Notes: generated by a model not told the origin, from the letters alone. A stretch of DNA of 64,000 nucleotides from Inia geoffrensis (GCA_036417435.1 CM070916.1:22638052-22702051); one strand, 5' to 3'; counted from the stretch's first letter, positions 45,950-58,236 are shown. Numbers and translations: made by a program.

Positions 45950-46860
45950 TTCTCTGACCTTCCCACAGGAGCACCACATAGATCCATTACGTGAATGGTG
46001 CCACGCTGATAAGATCCCAGAGCAGGAAGCAGCCTGGCAGAGGCAGAGATAAATCCCTAGGAAACAAGGAGGCTCCTACTTCCATGAACTCCCTGTGGTC
46101 CAATTATTGAAGGCAGTGCTTGTCTCACTGTGTACAAATCACCTGAGCATATTATTAAAATATAGATTCTGATGCAGTAGGCCTGGAATGGGTTCTGATA
46201 CCTGCATTTCTAACAAGTTCCTAAGTGAAACATTGCTAGTTCCTATATCACACTCTGAGACCAAAGCTGACATGGGATAGTTCCTCCAGAATGAATTAGT
46301 CTTGCCAAGGAGACACAGTGACAGATGAGGTCTCGGATTTTGGATATTCTTCTCTTAGCCTTTTAACTGTGTCCTTTAAGAGGCTATCAAATTTGAGGCA
46401 GGTATAAAACCAAAGAGAGGTCTCTAGCTGGCCCAGGTTCCAGTAAAATGGTTCTGCCCTTTAGGTCTGGATGACGTATGAAGTTTATGGCAAGCCCTGA
46501 TGGAAGAATCTAGAAGAGGCACTTGGAGCTTAGAATTAATGAAGGTCAAGCACCCTTCAACAGGTATGATCTTTTGGTTTGATACTTGGCTCCAATGTTG
46601 GACGGGACATCAGAGGACCAGCCATTCATCCCAGGCTGCCATCATAAACTAGGTGCTATCAGATCAACTTAGCTGTAAAGTCAGGGTTACTCAGCAGCTT
46701 TCCATAATTAAGTAGAAGTGGTTTATGCAATCAGGCCTGAAAGAGCCCCAAAGGCATGAGTAAGTTGCAAGAGCTTGTTCACATCATCAGGAGCACGACT
46801 CCAGCAATAGGCTGCCACAAGCCAAAGTCGTACTTTAAGATTATACCACATCTCAGAAAT
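45950..46860 (+). pseudogene. ERVL pol fossil (RT to RNase H region), interrupted by MER5A
   Basis: A decayed piece of an endogenous retrovirus-L pol gene. The left end (about 45960-46080) matches the reverse-transcriptase active-site region; at the position of its YXDD box the two acidic residues are altered and downstream codons are frameshifted. After a MER5A insertion (46112-46264) the match resumes in connection/RNase H-region sequence: AAGGAGACACAGTGACAGATG, GATTTTGGATATTC, and at 46615-46770 CAGCCATTCATCCCAGGC, TAGGTGCTATCAGATCAAC, AATTAAGTAGAAGTGG, GCATGAGTAAGTTGC. No frame is open and no LTR adjoins it. Confidence 0.6.
46112..46264 (+). mobile_element. MER5A-type hAT transposon nested in ERVL
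   Basis: AGTGCTTGTCTCACTGTGTAC, CAAATCACCTGAGCATATTATTAAAATATAGATTCTGATGCAGTAGGCC, TGCATTTCTAACAAGTTCC and CACACTCTGAGAC follow the MER5A consensus order. Confidence 0.75.
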
Positions 46861-47009
46861 AATGCTGAGAACAATGGACAAGGCAAATAATTTCTGTGTA
46901 CAAAACTCTGAGGAGTCACTTGAGATCCTTCACTTTACCTGGAAGGAACAATGGATTGGAGTCTGGATTTATATAAGTTACCTAATATTTGATTAGAAAT
47001 ATTACAAAG

Positions 47010-47326
47010 GGGGACTTCCCTCGTGGCGCGGTGGTTAAGAATCCACCTGCCAATGCAGGGGACACGGGTTCGAGCCCTGGTCCGGGAAGATCCCAAATGC
47101 CGCAGAGCAGCTAAACCCGTGTGCCACAACTACTGAGCCCGCACGCCGCAACTACTGAAGCCCGCGTGCCTAGAGCCCATGCTCCGCAACAAGAGAAGCC
47201 ACCACAATGGGAAGCCCGCGCGCCACAACGAAGAGTAGCCCCCGCTCGCCACAACTAGAGAAAGCCCGCGCACAGCAAAAAAACCCAACACAGCCAAAAG
47301 TTAATTAATTAATTTTTTTAAGAGAA
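47010..47326 (+). mobile_element. CHR-type SINE (long form)
   Basis: Perfect 15-bp duplication AGAAATATTACAAAG (46995-47009 and 47327-47341). B box GGTTCGAGCCC; the body contains CACAACTACTGAGCCCGC, AAGAGTAGCCCCCGCTCGCC and ACCCAACACAGCC. A clean, complete long-form copy. Confidence 0.94.
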
Positions 47327-47505
47327 AGAAATATTACAAAGAGATTTAAGGACCCAAGTAGTGCACATGAATGTTCACTAGAAGACATTCTCTGCAGAAA
47401 AAGTTGTTAGTAACCATGTGGCTGGATAATGCATTGAGGATATTTTTCACATGGCAAAGAGAGCTGGACATTTGTTCAATGAGCTTATGAAGAAAGGAGC
47501 CGTTG

Positions 47506-47739
47506 GGGCTTCCCTGGTGGCGCAGTGGTTGAGAGTCCGCCTGCCGATGCAGGGGACGTGGGTTCGTGCCCTGGTCCGGGAAGATCCCACATGCCGCGGA
47601 GCGGCTGGGCCCGTGAGCCATGGCCACTGAGCCTGCACATCCAGGCATCCAGAGCCTGTGCTCCGCAACGGGAGAGGCCACAACAGTGAGAGGCCCACGT
47701 ACCGCCAAAAAAAAAAAAAAAAAAAAAGAAAGAAAGAAA
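47506..47739 (+). mobile_element. CHR-type SINE (short form)
   Basis: Complete, with a tail of A22 then (GAAA)n. Left flank AGAAAGGAGCCGTTG and right flank AGAAAGGAGCCCTGG form an imperfect 15-bp duplication. The body has a small extra repeat CATCCAGGCATCCAG at about 47639. Confidence 0.93.
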
Positions 47740-47754
47740 AGAAAGGAGCCCTGG

Positions 47755-50700
47755 TGGTTAGGCACAAACATGGACTATCTTTCACCAAGGTATGACCTGC
47801 AGTTTCAGGCATCCAGTGGGGGTCTTGGAACATATCCCCCATGGATTAGGGGAGACTACTGTATTCACTAAGCACATGGAGATATATATATATGTATATA
47901 TATATGAAATACATAATTTACTCCCATGACTTTTCTTTTTCTCTTACTATTATTCATTTTTACAGATATTCAAGACAAGACTACAACATAACTAGTAAAG
48001 AAATAAAAATCACCAAGTGATCCTGGTCTCAGAGAACAGTAGTCCCACGATGCTGACTCTCAATGCGGTAACTGTAGAGACTGTGGGTTGTCTCCAAGGG
48101 GGAAAGGCTGGCGTAAACACACATGCCTTGAAGAGTCAAGGGTTAAAGAACACTGAACACAAAATGTGTGACTGTCTAATCCCCCTAGTGGTCACGTGTG
48201 CACAGTGTGGTCTTGGCCACTGGCCACAGCTAATCAATCCAATGGAACAGATACTTGATTCAAACCGAGCCAACATAATTCTCTCTCCCAGAATTTGAAA
48301 TTTCAACAGAAAAACAAAGAGACTGGAAATGGGTGGTGCTGTCATGTTTAGGATAGGGTTCTAAAGAAAATGTCTGCAAGCTTTGGCTGATGAGGTCCTT
48401 GACACCACCTTGTTCTTTTCTTTCTTAAGGCTCAGTTCGACATTTTCTCCTAAACAGAGAACACCTCAAAATTTTTTCCAACCAATCCCTCTTTATAAGT
48501 ATGACAGAGCCAGATATAGTTGCTTACAACCAACAGAAACTATAGATTTGAAAACTATTATGATAATATTAGTCTATACTGATCTAAAAATACTGAGCAG
48601 AAATTGTAAAAATAAAATTAGTAACACTGAAGGCTATTGGATATATACAATGCTTTTCCCCAAGTTGTTCCTCAATTCTGAAATATTCTATTTTCCATCC
48701 TAGCCTGTCTTCTCAAGAAAGAGACTAACAGAATTTCTACTCAATGTGTCTTGATAGAAATCTAACTGCAATATTTACTGAGGCTCTAGTGAATTATTTA
48801 GAAAGTTTTACAAAAGAGTCTTTTAGGAGTAAGTAACGGATAGTCATGCTGGATTTGGCAGTGGATTAGAGAAAGTGGTTTTCCTATGCATCAAGTAATG
48901 GCAGCTCAACAATCTCTAACCACACGTCACTCTTTATAGAGAGACATGTCCGTGTGGTGAAGACTTAGCACTGAGTGAAACCTGCAGCAGGGAAAATTTA
49001 GAAAATTAATTGATTAGTGTTCTCTTTCTCTCTCCGTACTATAGAAGTAACCTTCTATTTTAGGAGAGATATCCTGTCCATAGTATAGCTATTTCTGGTT
49101 CCATAAATGAAGGTGTATTTATAGTTGAACACAAGATACGTTTCACATCAGAAGCCTGAAATCACCAAACATACGAAGTCTGCCAGAATGAAGTAAATAA
49201 AACCCCTTTCTTTGTCAAAAATTTTCTAATTCTTTCTGTTTAGAATATCTTTAGCTCTGATACATACACAGCCAACACATACAAAGAGACTCCAGTTCCA
49301 CAGATGAATGTATTAGGGCTACCGTCTCCATATAAACAATAGTTAAATCATAAAATCTATACTCATTTCTAATTCTGCAAATTTATACAGTCCAAAGTAT
49401 TTCAGCAGGTTTTTACCTTTAAAATTTACCTTCCACTGAGAGTATAAGAGACACACACACACAAAAAAATAGAAATTCTTTTCTACCTCCTCACATTATA
49501 CAATCTAAGTCTATTCTACATCATTCTAATAAAATAGAATATATCATTATAAACTTATCATTAATTAGTATTGGCTGAATTTAGAAAGGTATGCTGAACT
49601 CAGAAAATGAAGCCAAACTCTATTTAATTACAGTGTACAATTAGGTCTCTACTCACCCATATTATTTCATTCTCCACAACCATATATCTCTTCTCCCATT
49701 TTAAATCTTATTCCTTGAATGAAAGTTCTGGTGCTCCCAAAAGATATTTTAAAAGGTTTAAATTTCAGATGTAAATGACTAGTAGTGCTACAATCTCGAG
49801 AATTTCTTTCTAAAATGTGAAACTTATTAATTCAAATGAAGAATAAATGACTTGGCCAAAGTCACCTTGTTAGTGAGCAAACTCAGTGACCCACACCAAG
49901 TACTCCTGATTCATCATATATGCATCAATTACATTAGGGGAAGAAAAAGGAAATAGTTTAATTAAAATATATTTCTTTGAGCATTCAAAATCCAAGTGTT
50001 TATAATAAGACGCTTTTAAATTAAAGGTTTCAAAATACAATGTGTAAACAATTAAAAAAATAATACATTTGGTAGATAAAATTTTGGATGCTAAAACTAC
50101 AATAAAATAACTTAATAACTAGCACTCACCTATATCCTAAATAATGATTATTACATTTATTTCTCCTTACATTTCTTAGCATTAGAAAAAAATTTTAATG
50201 AGAAGGAAAAAAAAATTACTGAGAGAAAAGAGAAGAAAAGTGAAATAAAATTGGTAGGAAATTGTTCATTTTAATAACATTTTAAAGTGATTCTTTGGAG
50301 ATACAAAATAAATTTATGAACGCACAGTCAAAAGGTGAGCCCTTCAAAAGGATACCTTTCTTCTCATTTTAGTGGATGGATTCTGTTCTTTTATGAAAAG
50401 TGCGATGCTAAGTTTCAGGTACAAAGTTTAACTTTTTTTTCAAGTTTTAGTGACTTTTTAAAGTATAGATAAATTTAACTGTGAAGCAAAATTTTTTTTA
50501 AAAAATGCTCACAAAACAGGCAATTTTCACATGAAAAGTTCCCTTAACATTGAATAAGTCATCTAAATATGAATCTTTTCTTTTTTCTTCAAATCCTCTC
50601 AGGAACTTTTTCTCTATGAAAGAAACATGAAAAACGTGGAGAGTCTTCGTGTGCATCAAAAGACAATCTACTTTCCCACTTTCTTTGTAAAGCAAATGTC

Positions 50701-50829
50701 TTAAAGAATGTTTCTCTATCATGACCTCTATTTTGCTACCACAATCACCGCTGTTTAACTTCTAACTGTAACCACCAGTCCCCGTGAAATGGCTTTGCCC
50801 TGTTACTACAGTCCTAAATGCTAAATGCA
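47755..50829. other. Unassigned AT-rich DNA
   Basis: Three kilobases without a gene or repeat I can name. It includes a TATATATG run at 47883-47904 and a short (AC) run at 49452-49461. About 49800-49930 has faint reverse MIR phrasing (CTTGGCCAAAGTCACCTTGTTAGTG). Frames up to 106 codons (48383-48703) show no domain. Confidence 0.4.
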
Positions 50830-51360
50830 AAAGAATGTGCAGCATCACATTTGGCCTCTTTGTCATTTTCTGGTTTCCTACCACACTCCTCTGAGAATCT
50901 GTTCTCGCTTCCTTGACGCTGCCCTCCCCATAGACACTCACCAAGCCCCTCATATGCCTCAATTTTACCACCAGGAATCCATCCACAGCCCTTTTCTTTT
51001 CCCAACGTATATACTCTTCCTGGACAATTTCCCGCCAGAAGCTAACTCTGTCTTTTGGTTATTCCCTGATCTGTCCCTCCACCAAAACCTCTCTCTGAAT
51101 ACTGAACTCCTCTTCTACAGTTCATTAGAAAGAGGAGCTCACTGCCTTCTCCAAGTAGATTCCCCAGAAGCACTTCATGCGCACCCCATTCAAAACAGAA
51201 TGAATCCTCTCCCTGCCCCGACTGCTGCCCCATCTTCTTTAATCCCCTTCTCTATGAACTCCTCAAGCCAGAAACCCCGGGAGCCGCTTGAACTCTTCCT
51301 TTTCTCTCAGCAATGACCCCAAAACACGTCTCCAAGCCCTGATAATTTTACCTCCTAAGT
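50830..51360 (+). pseudogene. L2 LINE ORF2 fragment
   Basis: Forward L2, with a 163-codon frame at 50825-51316 that is decayed L2 sequence rather than a host gene: it is Pro/Ser/Leu-rich and carries no catalytic motif. Nucleotide landmarks are typical of L2 (CCTCTCTCTGAATACTGAAC, CCAGAAACCCCGGG). The rest of the L2 seems to continue at 51580. Confidence 0.5.
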
Positions 51361-51579
51361 CACTCTCAGAAAAAGTACCTACACTGCCCTATGTTTCGTA
51401 ATGAAATGTATCAATTACTACAAAGCAATATTTTTCTCACTGCAGAAAAATTCAAAATAAAGATAACAAAGAGGAAGATTAAAACCATAGTCTTCATCCA
51501 AAGATAAATATTCTTAATATTTCAATATATATCCTTCTACATAATTTTCTTGCTTCTATAGCACGTTTTCCTGTCATCC
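51361..51579. other. Unassigned interruption between L2 parts
   Basis: AAAATTCAAAATAAAGATAAC and similar AT-rich DNA that does not look like L2; perhaps an older insertion. Confidence 0.35.
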
Positions 51580-52260
51580 ATAACCCCCCTTCTAATCCAT
51601 CCTTCACAGGAGGCCAGAGCGATGGTATAAAATTCAAATATGATTCTGTAATTTCCCTGTTTAAAATCCCTGTGTGGGGCTTCCCTGGTGGTGCAGTGGT
51701 TGAGAGTCCACCTGCCGATGCAGGGGACACGGGTTCGTGCCCCAGTCCGGGAAGATCCCACATGCCGCAGAGCAGCTGGGCCCGTGAGCCATGGCCGCTG
51801 AGCCTGCGCGTCCGGAGCCTGTGCTCCGCAACGGGAGAGGCCACAACAGTGAGAGGCCCACGTACTGCAAAAAAAAAAAAAAAAAAAAATACCTGTGTGT
51901 GTGTGTGTGTCCAACATTGCCTTCAGGATTAAAGTTCAGAATCCACAGCATGGCATAAATCACTGCTGGCTTTGCCTCCGCCTTCATTGCCAGGCATTTT
52001 CTCCACTACTTTCTTTGCTTCAACCATTTCCATTTTCTTGCATCCTCTGTATATGACTCTACATATACTGTGACCTCTGCTCAGTGAGGCTTATCCTGTC
52101 CTCCTCCATCTGGTTGACTATCATTTGTCCTATTAGTTCATCGAATCCTGCAACTGCTTGCCTCAGTTATTGTGAGCAGAGTGGTCCTACTCTATTCTCA
52201 TCATTCTCTCATAATTCCCTGAGCAGATCTTTTGTAAACCTTATTGTCTGAATATTGTAA
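51580..52260 (+). mobile_element. L2 LINE 3' region, interrupted by a SINE
   Basis: TCTAATCCATCCTTCACAGG, GGCCAGAGCGATGG, CAAATATGATTCTGTAATTTCCC | SINE | TTCAGGATTAAAGTTCAGAATCCACAGCATGGC, then CCACTACTTTCTTTGC. These follow the L2 3' consensus in order. Confidence 0.75.
51677..51885 (+). mobile_element. CHR-type SINE (short cetacean form)
   Basis: Flanked by AAAATMCCTGTGTG, one mismatch in 14 bp (51663-51676, 51886-51899), with a (TG)n run just beyond. Inserted into L2. Confidence 0.93.
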
Positions 52261-52319
52261 TTGCTTCATCGGCTCCCACTGTTGAAGGAAAACCCAATGC
52301 AAAGGCATCTTCTTTATTA

Positions 52320-52480
52320 GCCTTCAGCAGGATGGTTTAAAGCTATGTAGTTTGGAGTTAAAGAAATGGGGATTTTACCCCCAAATCTTTTCTTTACCTC
52401 AGTGTAATCCTGGGTAAAGCAGTCCATCTGAGCCTCAATTTCTCCATCTGTGAAATGAAGTGATCCCCTATTTAAGAGAT
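52320..52480 (+). mobile_element. MIR SINE
   Basis: TAGTTTGGAGTTAAAGAAATGGG, CTTTACCTCAGTGTAATCCTGGGTAAAGCAGTCC, GAGCCTCAATTTCTCCATCTGTGAAATG: forward MIR. Confidence 0.65.
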
Positions 52481-52498
52481 TGCCAGCACAAGATAAGT

Positions 52499-52714
52499 CA
52501 GCGGCAATCAACTGGGGCAATTTTGCTCCCAGGGAGACATCTGGCAATGCTTCAAGATATTTTTGGCTATTACCGCTGGAGGGGGAAAGATGCTACTGGT
52601 ATCTAGAGAGTAAAGGTCAGGGATGCTTCAACACACCCTACAATGCATGGGACAGCCCCACAACAAAGGGGACACCCAAGTCCCATTGTCAGTATTCCCA
52701 TGGTTGAGAAAGCC
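52499..52714 (+). mobile_element. MER20-type hAT transposon
   Basis: CAATCAACTGGGGCAATTTTGCTCCCAGGGAGACATCTGGCAATGC, GTATCTAGAGAGTAAAGGTCAGGGATGC, CCTACAATGCATGGGACAGCCCC and the right end CATGGTTGAGAAAGCC follow the MER20 consensus. Terminal repeats are decayed; no coding capacity. Confidence 0.75.
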
Positions 52715-52859
52715 GAAAGGCAATGCAGGTGTGCTTTCAGGCCAGCACACGCCCCTGTCAGTGCTTGGTAAGTGGCAGTGATTGTTCACATCAAGGGATT
52801 CATGTATTTCTAACTTCTTACAGAATTTGAATTTGTGCTGCTTCATTTATTACATTTTA

Positions 52860-53320
52860 TATGTGGTAGATTAGCTCATTGTTCCACAAGTATTCACTCC
52901 CTGTATCCTCCAACTCCATGGGAGAAATATACTCCCTCATCCACTGACTTGCTTTGACCAGTGGAATGTCAACAGAAGTGGCAATGGGCCAGTTCTGAGC
53001 CTCACCTTCAAGCGGCACTGCATGCTTCCACTTGCTCTCTAACTCCTGCCAATAACCAAAAGAATGGCTTTCTCCTGAGCACTTTCCCTTCATCACAGCC
53101 CCAAAATAAACACTTAGGAAACAGATCTAAGCACATCCCCACAAGCCAAAGCCTGGAACACACCTCCCTGGACCCAACCCAGAGTTTGGTGTTAAGCTAA
53201 GATTAGCCAAACCCTAACTGATCCGCAGACACACAAACATGAAATACACGCTGCAGCTCTCTGCCTCTGAGATTCTGTGGTTGCTTCTTATACAGTGATA
53301 ATTGACTGATAAACAATACA
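52860..53320 (+). mobile_element. MLT1-type LTR (ERVL-MaLR)
   Basis: TGGTAGATTAGCTCATTGTTCC, CTGACTTGCTTTGACCAGTGGAATGTC, CAGTTCTGAGCCTCACCTTC, ACAAGCCAAAGCC, GGACCCAACCCAGAG, and the 3' end CACAAACATGAAATACACGC...CTGAGATTCTGTGGTTGC...TTGACTGATA match MLT1 order. Confidence 0.6.
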
Positions 53321-54717
53321 CATTTTTATCTTTATTTTTACATGTTTTTTCCCACATTAAAAAAAAAAAAAGGAAACTTAACACCAAGACATCTTTCTTA
53401 CCAGAATGAAATCTCTCACAGAGGAATACCCAATGACAGCATAGCATTACCTACTAAATGCATTTTTCTTCACTTCACGTTCAAGCTTATATACTTATAT
53501 ATGAAAGGTTTTCTTTCCAAAGGAAAATGAGCCCCAAAAGGGACCCAAATTTGCCTATTTATTAAGAACGTATTCAGAAAAAGCACAGGAGAGGAAGAAG
53601 ATAAGAAACAAAGCAACAGCTGGGATGCACTTTTTGCCGTCTCATGTAATTAGGAAAAGAAGATGTAAATTACGATGAACTTTTCTAGAGAGGAAAATTA
53701 AAGTAACTCTACTCCGAATATCTTAAGTTATAGTAATGCTCTTTATGTTTAATATTCTTTTGCTCTATGTGCCATTTTTTGGTTCTTGATTTCCTGTTAT
53801 TTATATGTTTTCAATTAAGGACATTAACTAGACGATCAGTATATTATCCTTCTCATTGCCTTAAATGCTATAAACTTTGGTAGCAATGTTGCCCATAGTA
53901 ATTATTCAATAAGTGTTTTATTAGTGAAAAATACCTTGTCAACCATATTTTATACTGTCTTTACTTCCTACTAGTACTATTGTCAAATTTTTTTCTTATT
54001 TAATACAAAAGTTTATCAACTGTATCTGAAAACTGGCCCCACTAATCTAACAATGTTTGTCAATCATTCTTTTCCCTTGCCCTTTTTTTTCAGACTACAA
54101 ATGAATTGTTAGAAATGGCCATCCTAATTATCTATAGACAAATTTTCCCTGTAAGTCAGAAACTGACACAGTTTCTTTCTTATATTATTTTCATTGTTTA
54201 CATGAGCATAATCATATGTATCAGACTCTCAAAGGTAGCTGTGGACAGAGACAGAGAAACTGACAGATTTCAGCACAACCATTAAGGAAAAACTAGTCAT
54301 ATAATCACATGCAAAAATCTTTATCTCCTATCCTTATATAAGAGTGAAAAAATTGCATGTTACTATTCTAGTTTTCCTTCAGATGGATATTGATAAACCA
54401 AGTTAATAGGTTAGTTAATATTCTGTAAAGACAAGAAAATGTGAACATTTTTGGCACCACATTCTTCCAATATCTTCTAATTGTACACATTGACCAAGGA
54501 CTCTTGCCAAGAAGAAAATAGATTTATAAAGTACAAGATATGCAAAATATCTCCATCACAAATGACTTATTATATAAATTTGGCTGTTGAGAAATCTAAT
54601 TTACTTTACTGAAAAATCACGAGGGCATCAGCACAGTACTACAGAAGCAAAGCTTGCAACAATTCCTGCCCTCCCCACAGCCCACCCTGGGTATCACAAC
54701 TTCCAGCTTCCCCAAAT
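53321..54717. other. Unassigned AT-rich DNA
   Basis: No gene or repeat family recognised. Confidence 0.4.
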
Positions 54718-54730
54718 ATATTTCAATTTT

Positions 54731-54933
54731 TTTTTTTTTTTGCGGTACGCGGGCCTCTCACTGCTGTGGCCTCTCCCATTTCAGAGCATAGGCTCTGGAC
54801 ACGCAGGCTCAGCGGCCATGGCTCACGGGCCCAGCCGCTCCGCGGCATGTGGGATCTTCACAGACCGGGGCACGAATCTGCGTCCCCTGCATCGGCAGGC
54901 AGACTCTCAACCACTGCACCACCAGGGAAGCCC
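54731..54933 (-). mobile_element. CHR-type SINE (short cetacean form)
   Basis: Reverse orientation with a T tract at its left. Flanked by AYATTTCAATTTT, one mismatch in 13 bp (54718-54730, 54934-54946). Confidence 0.93.
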
Positions 54934-54946
54934 ACATTTCAATTTT

Positions 54947-56689
54947 AATATAAGCAACACGATTTTTAGAATGAGGGGAAAAACTGCAATATTCTTTCAT
55001 GCAGAGTGAAGATCCAGTTAATAAGCAATAATTAATCAGAACAGCTTGCTTCAAACTACATTCTTATTGAGAATTATGCAGAGTCTATAAAACTGATAGT
55101 CTAGAGAGCTCTAGGGAAAAAAAAAAAAAAAGATTTCTCCATGGTATCCTTGCTCAACTAACACTGCTAAGAAATGGAGCATCTTAGCCTGAGAGGAGAG
55201 AAATAGCTGTCATAAACAGGTTCCTTACTATTCCTGGAGTATAAATAAAATTTTGAACTGCCTGGTTAAGCTCCTTTTCTTTGCCGGTAATATTCTGCTT
55301 TGAAGCTTTGTTGATGGATGCCAACTTTAAATATCACCTGTGAAGGAGATAAAACTCAAGTTTACAGTGAGGTGTATGACTGTGTCATGGCTAAGAAGAT
55401 TTGGTACAACAATTTTACAACAGCCAAAAAATATATATTCTTGCTTAATATCAAATATATGGAAATAAAAATATACCAACCAAATCTCAATTACACTGAA
55501 AAAAAAAAAAAAGTGAACCTTGTACTGTACCCTTACAAGGAAGCATTCTATAACCAACCTTGTTTACGTTTCTACTTCTAATAAAGGCAATCCCTCCACT
55601 GTCTGACCCTACTTCTGTTGCTGTGTTGACCCCTCTCTATTGTGATTACTCATTATTTTCCTTAATAGAATATGAGAGTCAGGGAGGAAGGACCTATGTT
55701 TGCATGTTCCCTGTACTTTTAGCACCTCGCAGAATCTCAGGTCTGAAAGAAATATGCAACGTATGCTCACTCAATTGAACTCAACAGTGAAATCATACTC
55801 TTCATTCTCCCAACTCTTCACTTTGGTGAGCTCGATCACCACCTAACGTCAACCTGCAGAAAACATTTTCCACTTTGCTAAAAAGCAGCAAAACTCAGAT
55901 TCTTCTCCTTAATAAGGGATGATATTTATCAAAGCAGCTCAAAATATTTTAAAGGATATTACTAGATTCTAGGAAAAGCCATTTAAAATTGGAATTATTT
56001 TAAATATTAGCATACATATATTAAAGGTGATGGAAGAATAAAATTCAGAATTGTAAAGAACAATTCCAAGCAAATTCTACACTTACTAGACAAAAATATT
56101 TGAGATAATGGTGGGAAGGGAGATAGAGAAAGCTTAAGAAGGATGAATAATATGGAAAATGGGCAACTTTCCCCCCAGATAATTTTTAAAAGGATAATTC
56201 TAATTCTTTATCATTTGACATGTATATACTCTTATGGTAATAATTTATATATGCATATCTTATAATACATTTTTGCCTAGTGTTTAGTGGATCAATCGTG
56301 GTTTACTAAGAAAATTCAAATGACAAATAATGTGTTCAATAAATGACTGTGGTGATAGTTGTGGTAGGAGCAGACACAGCTGTATTAATAAGTAGTATTA
56401 TTAATCTTACAAACACTAAATTCATTATTCCAACTGTCATCAATACTTTCATCAATAGTTTCAAATATCAGTTTGAGTCAATAAGACAAAAATATTTATG
56501 TATATATAAATAGCCTCACTATAAAAATAACATACATATTGACAATAACTAGGAATAAAATAAAAATTGAGTTCCCCCAAATAAGATATTTCTCTCTACC
56601 TAATTTGCCAGGCCACTAGAAATGTTCTTAGTGCCATCAGTCTAGAAAGATATGTTACGTATGCAAAATATTATCGATACCTAATTGAG
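54947..56689. other. Unassigned AT-rich DNA
   Basis: No gene seen. About 55595-55790 (GAGGAAGGACCTATGTTTGC, TTTTAGCACCTCGCAGAATC) faintly resembles an L2 3' end. 72- to 87-codon frames at 55318-55778 have no signature. Confidence 0.4.
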
Positions 56690-56905
56690 CACTTACTATA
56701 TATCAATCACACTTTTAAAGCCCTGTACGTGTAGTCCCTTATCAAGTCCTCATAACAACACTTTTAGGTTAATATAGTTTTTATCTCCATTTTACAGATG
56801 AGGAAACTGAGGCACATAGACATTAGGTAAATTATCTAAGGTCACAAAATAAGAGTTATAGTTAAACCCAGATGATGCAACCCCAGAGACCATACCTTAA
56901 GGTCT
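56690..56905 (-). mobile_element. MIR SINE
   Basis: Clear reverse MIR: ATTGAGCACTTACTATATATC, GTCCTCATAACAACAC, TCTCCATTTTACAGATGAGGAAACTGAGGCACATAGAC, TCTAAGGTCACAAAATAAG. It lies just upstream of the L1. Confidence 0.8.
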
Positions 56906-56941
56906 AGAGTGCAAAATAAAAGAAAAACCGTTGGTCATAGA

Positions 56942-56951
56942 AAGATGGCGG
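56942..56951 (+). promoter_or_regulatory. YY1-like site at the L1 5' end
   Basis: AAGATGGCGG lies within the first ten or so bases of the element, the position where human L1 carries its YY1 site that sets the transcription start. Function is inferred from position and match. Confidence 0.6.
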
Positions 56952-57596
56952 AAGAGTAAGACGCGGAGATCACCTTCCTCCCCACAGATACACCAGAAAT
57001 ACATCTACACGTGGAACAACTCTTACAGAACACCTACTGAAGGCTGGCAAAAGACCTCAGACCTCCTAAAAGGCAAGAAACTCCCCACGTACCTGGTTAG
57101 GGCAAAAGAAAAAAAGAAAAAACAGAGACAAAAGAATAGGGACGGGACCTGCACCATTGGGAGGGAACTGTGAAGTAGGAAAAGTCTCCACACACTAGGA
57201 AGCCCCTTCAAGGGCAGAGACTGCGGGAGGCGGAGAAGGGAGCTTCGGAGCCGCAGAGGAGAGCACAGCAACAGGGGTGCAGAGGGGAAAGCGGAGAGAT
57301 TCCCGCATAGAGGATCGGTGCCGACCGGCACTCACCAGCCCGAGAGACCTGTCGGCTCACCCGCCGGGGCGGGCGGGGCTGGGAGCGGAGGCTCGGGTTC
57401 CGGTTTCAGATGGAGCGCAGGGAACGGACTGGGGTTGGCAGCTTGAACATAGCCTGAAGGGGTTAGTGCACCACGGCTAGCTGGGAGGGAGTCCGGGGTA
57501 AAGTCTGCACCTGCCAAAGAGGCAAGAGACTTTTCCTTCCCGCTTTGTTTCCTGATGCGCGAGGAGAGAGGTTTAAGAGCGCTGCTTTAACGAACT

Positions 57597-57770
57597 CCAG
57601 AGACCGGCGCGAGCCGCGGCGGAAAGCGTGGTCCCCAGAGACAGGCGCGAGCCGCGGCTAAAAGCACGGACCTCAGAAACGGGCGCGAGCCTCGGCTAAA
57701 AACGCGGATCCCAGAGACAGGCGCGAGCCGCGGCTAAAAGCGCGGACCCCAGAGACGGGCGGGAGACGCT
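57597..57770 (+). repeat. 38-bp CpG-rich tandem repeat in the L1 5'UTR
   Basis: Units start at 57597, 57635, 57673 and 57711 with a partial fifth at 57749, all 38 bp apart. Core: CAGAGACRGGCGCGAGC, then CGCGGCTAAAAGCGCGGA. Each unit has several CpGs. It lies in the CpG-rich block. Confidence 0.95.
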
Positions 57771-58236
57771 AAGGCTGCTGCTGCCGCCACCAAGGGACCT
57801 GTGTACGAGCACAGGTCATTATCCACACCCCTCTTCCGGGGAGCCTGCGCAGCCCGCCACTGCCAGGTTCCCGGGATCCAGTGACATCTGTCCAGGGAGA
57901 ACACACGGTGGGCCTCAGGCTGGTGCAGCATCATGCCGGCCTCTGCCGCCGCAGGCCCGCCGCGCACGCCCGTGCCTCTCTCTCCCCTCGGCTTGTGTGC
58001 ACCAGAGCCCCCGAGTCAGAGGCTCCTTTAACCCTGTCCTGTCTGAGCGAAAAACAGACGCCCTCCAGCGACCTACACGCAGAGGCAGGGCCAAATCCAA
58101 AGCTGAGCTCCTGGGAGCTGTGAGAACAAAGAAGTGAAAGGGAAATCTCTCCCAGCAGCCTCAGAAGCCGCGGATTAAAGCTCCACAATCAGTTTGATGT
58201 ACTCTGCTTCTATGGAATACATGAATAGACAGTGAC

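Noticed and set aside
50825..51316. 163-codon plus frame as a possible gene
   Set aside because: The nucleotide sequence follows degenerate L2, the same LINE that continues at 51580.
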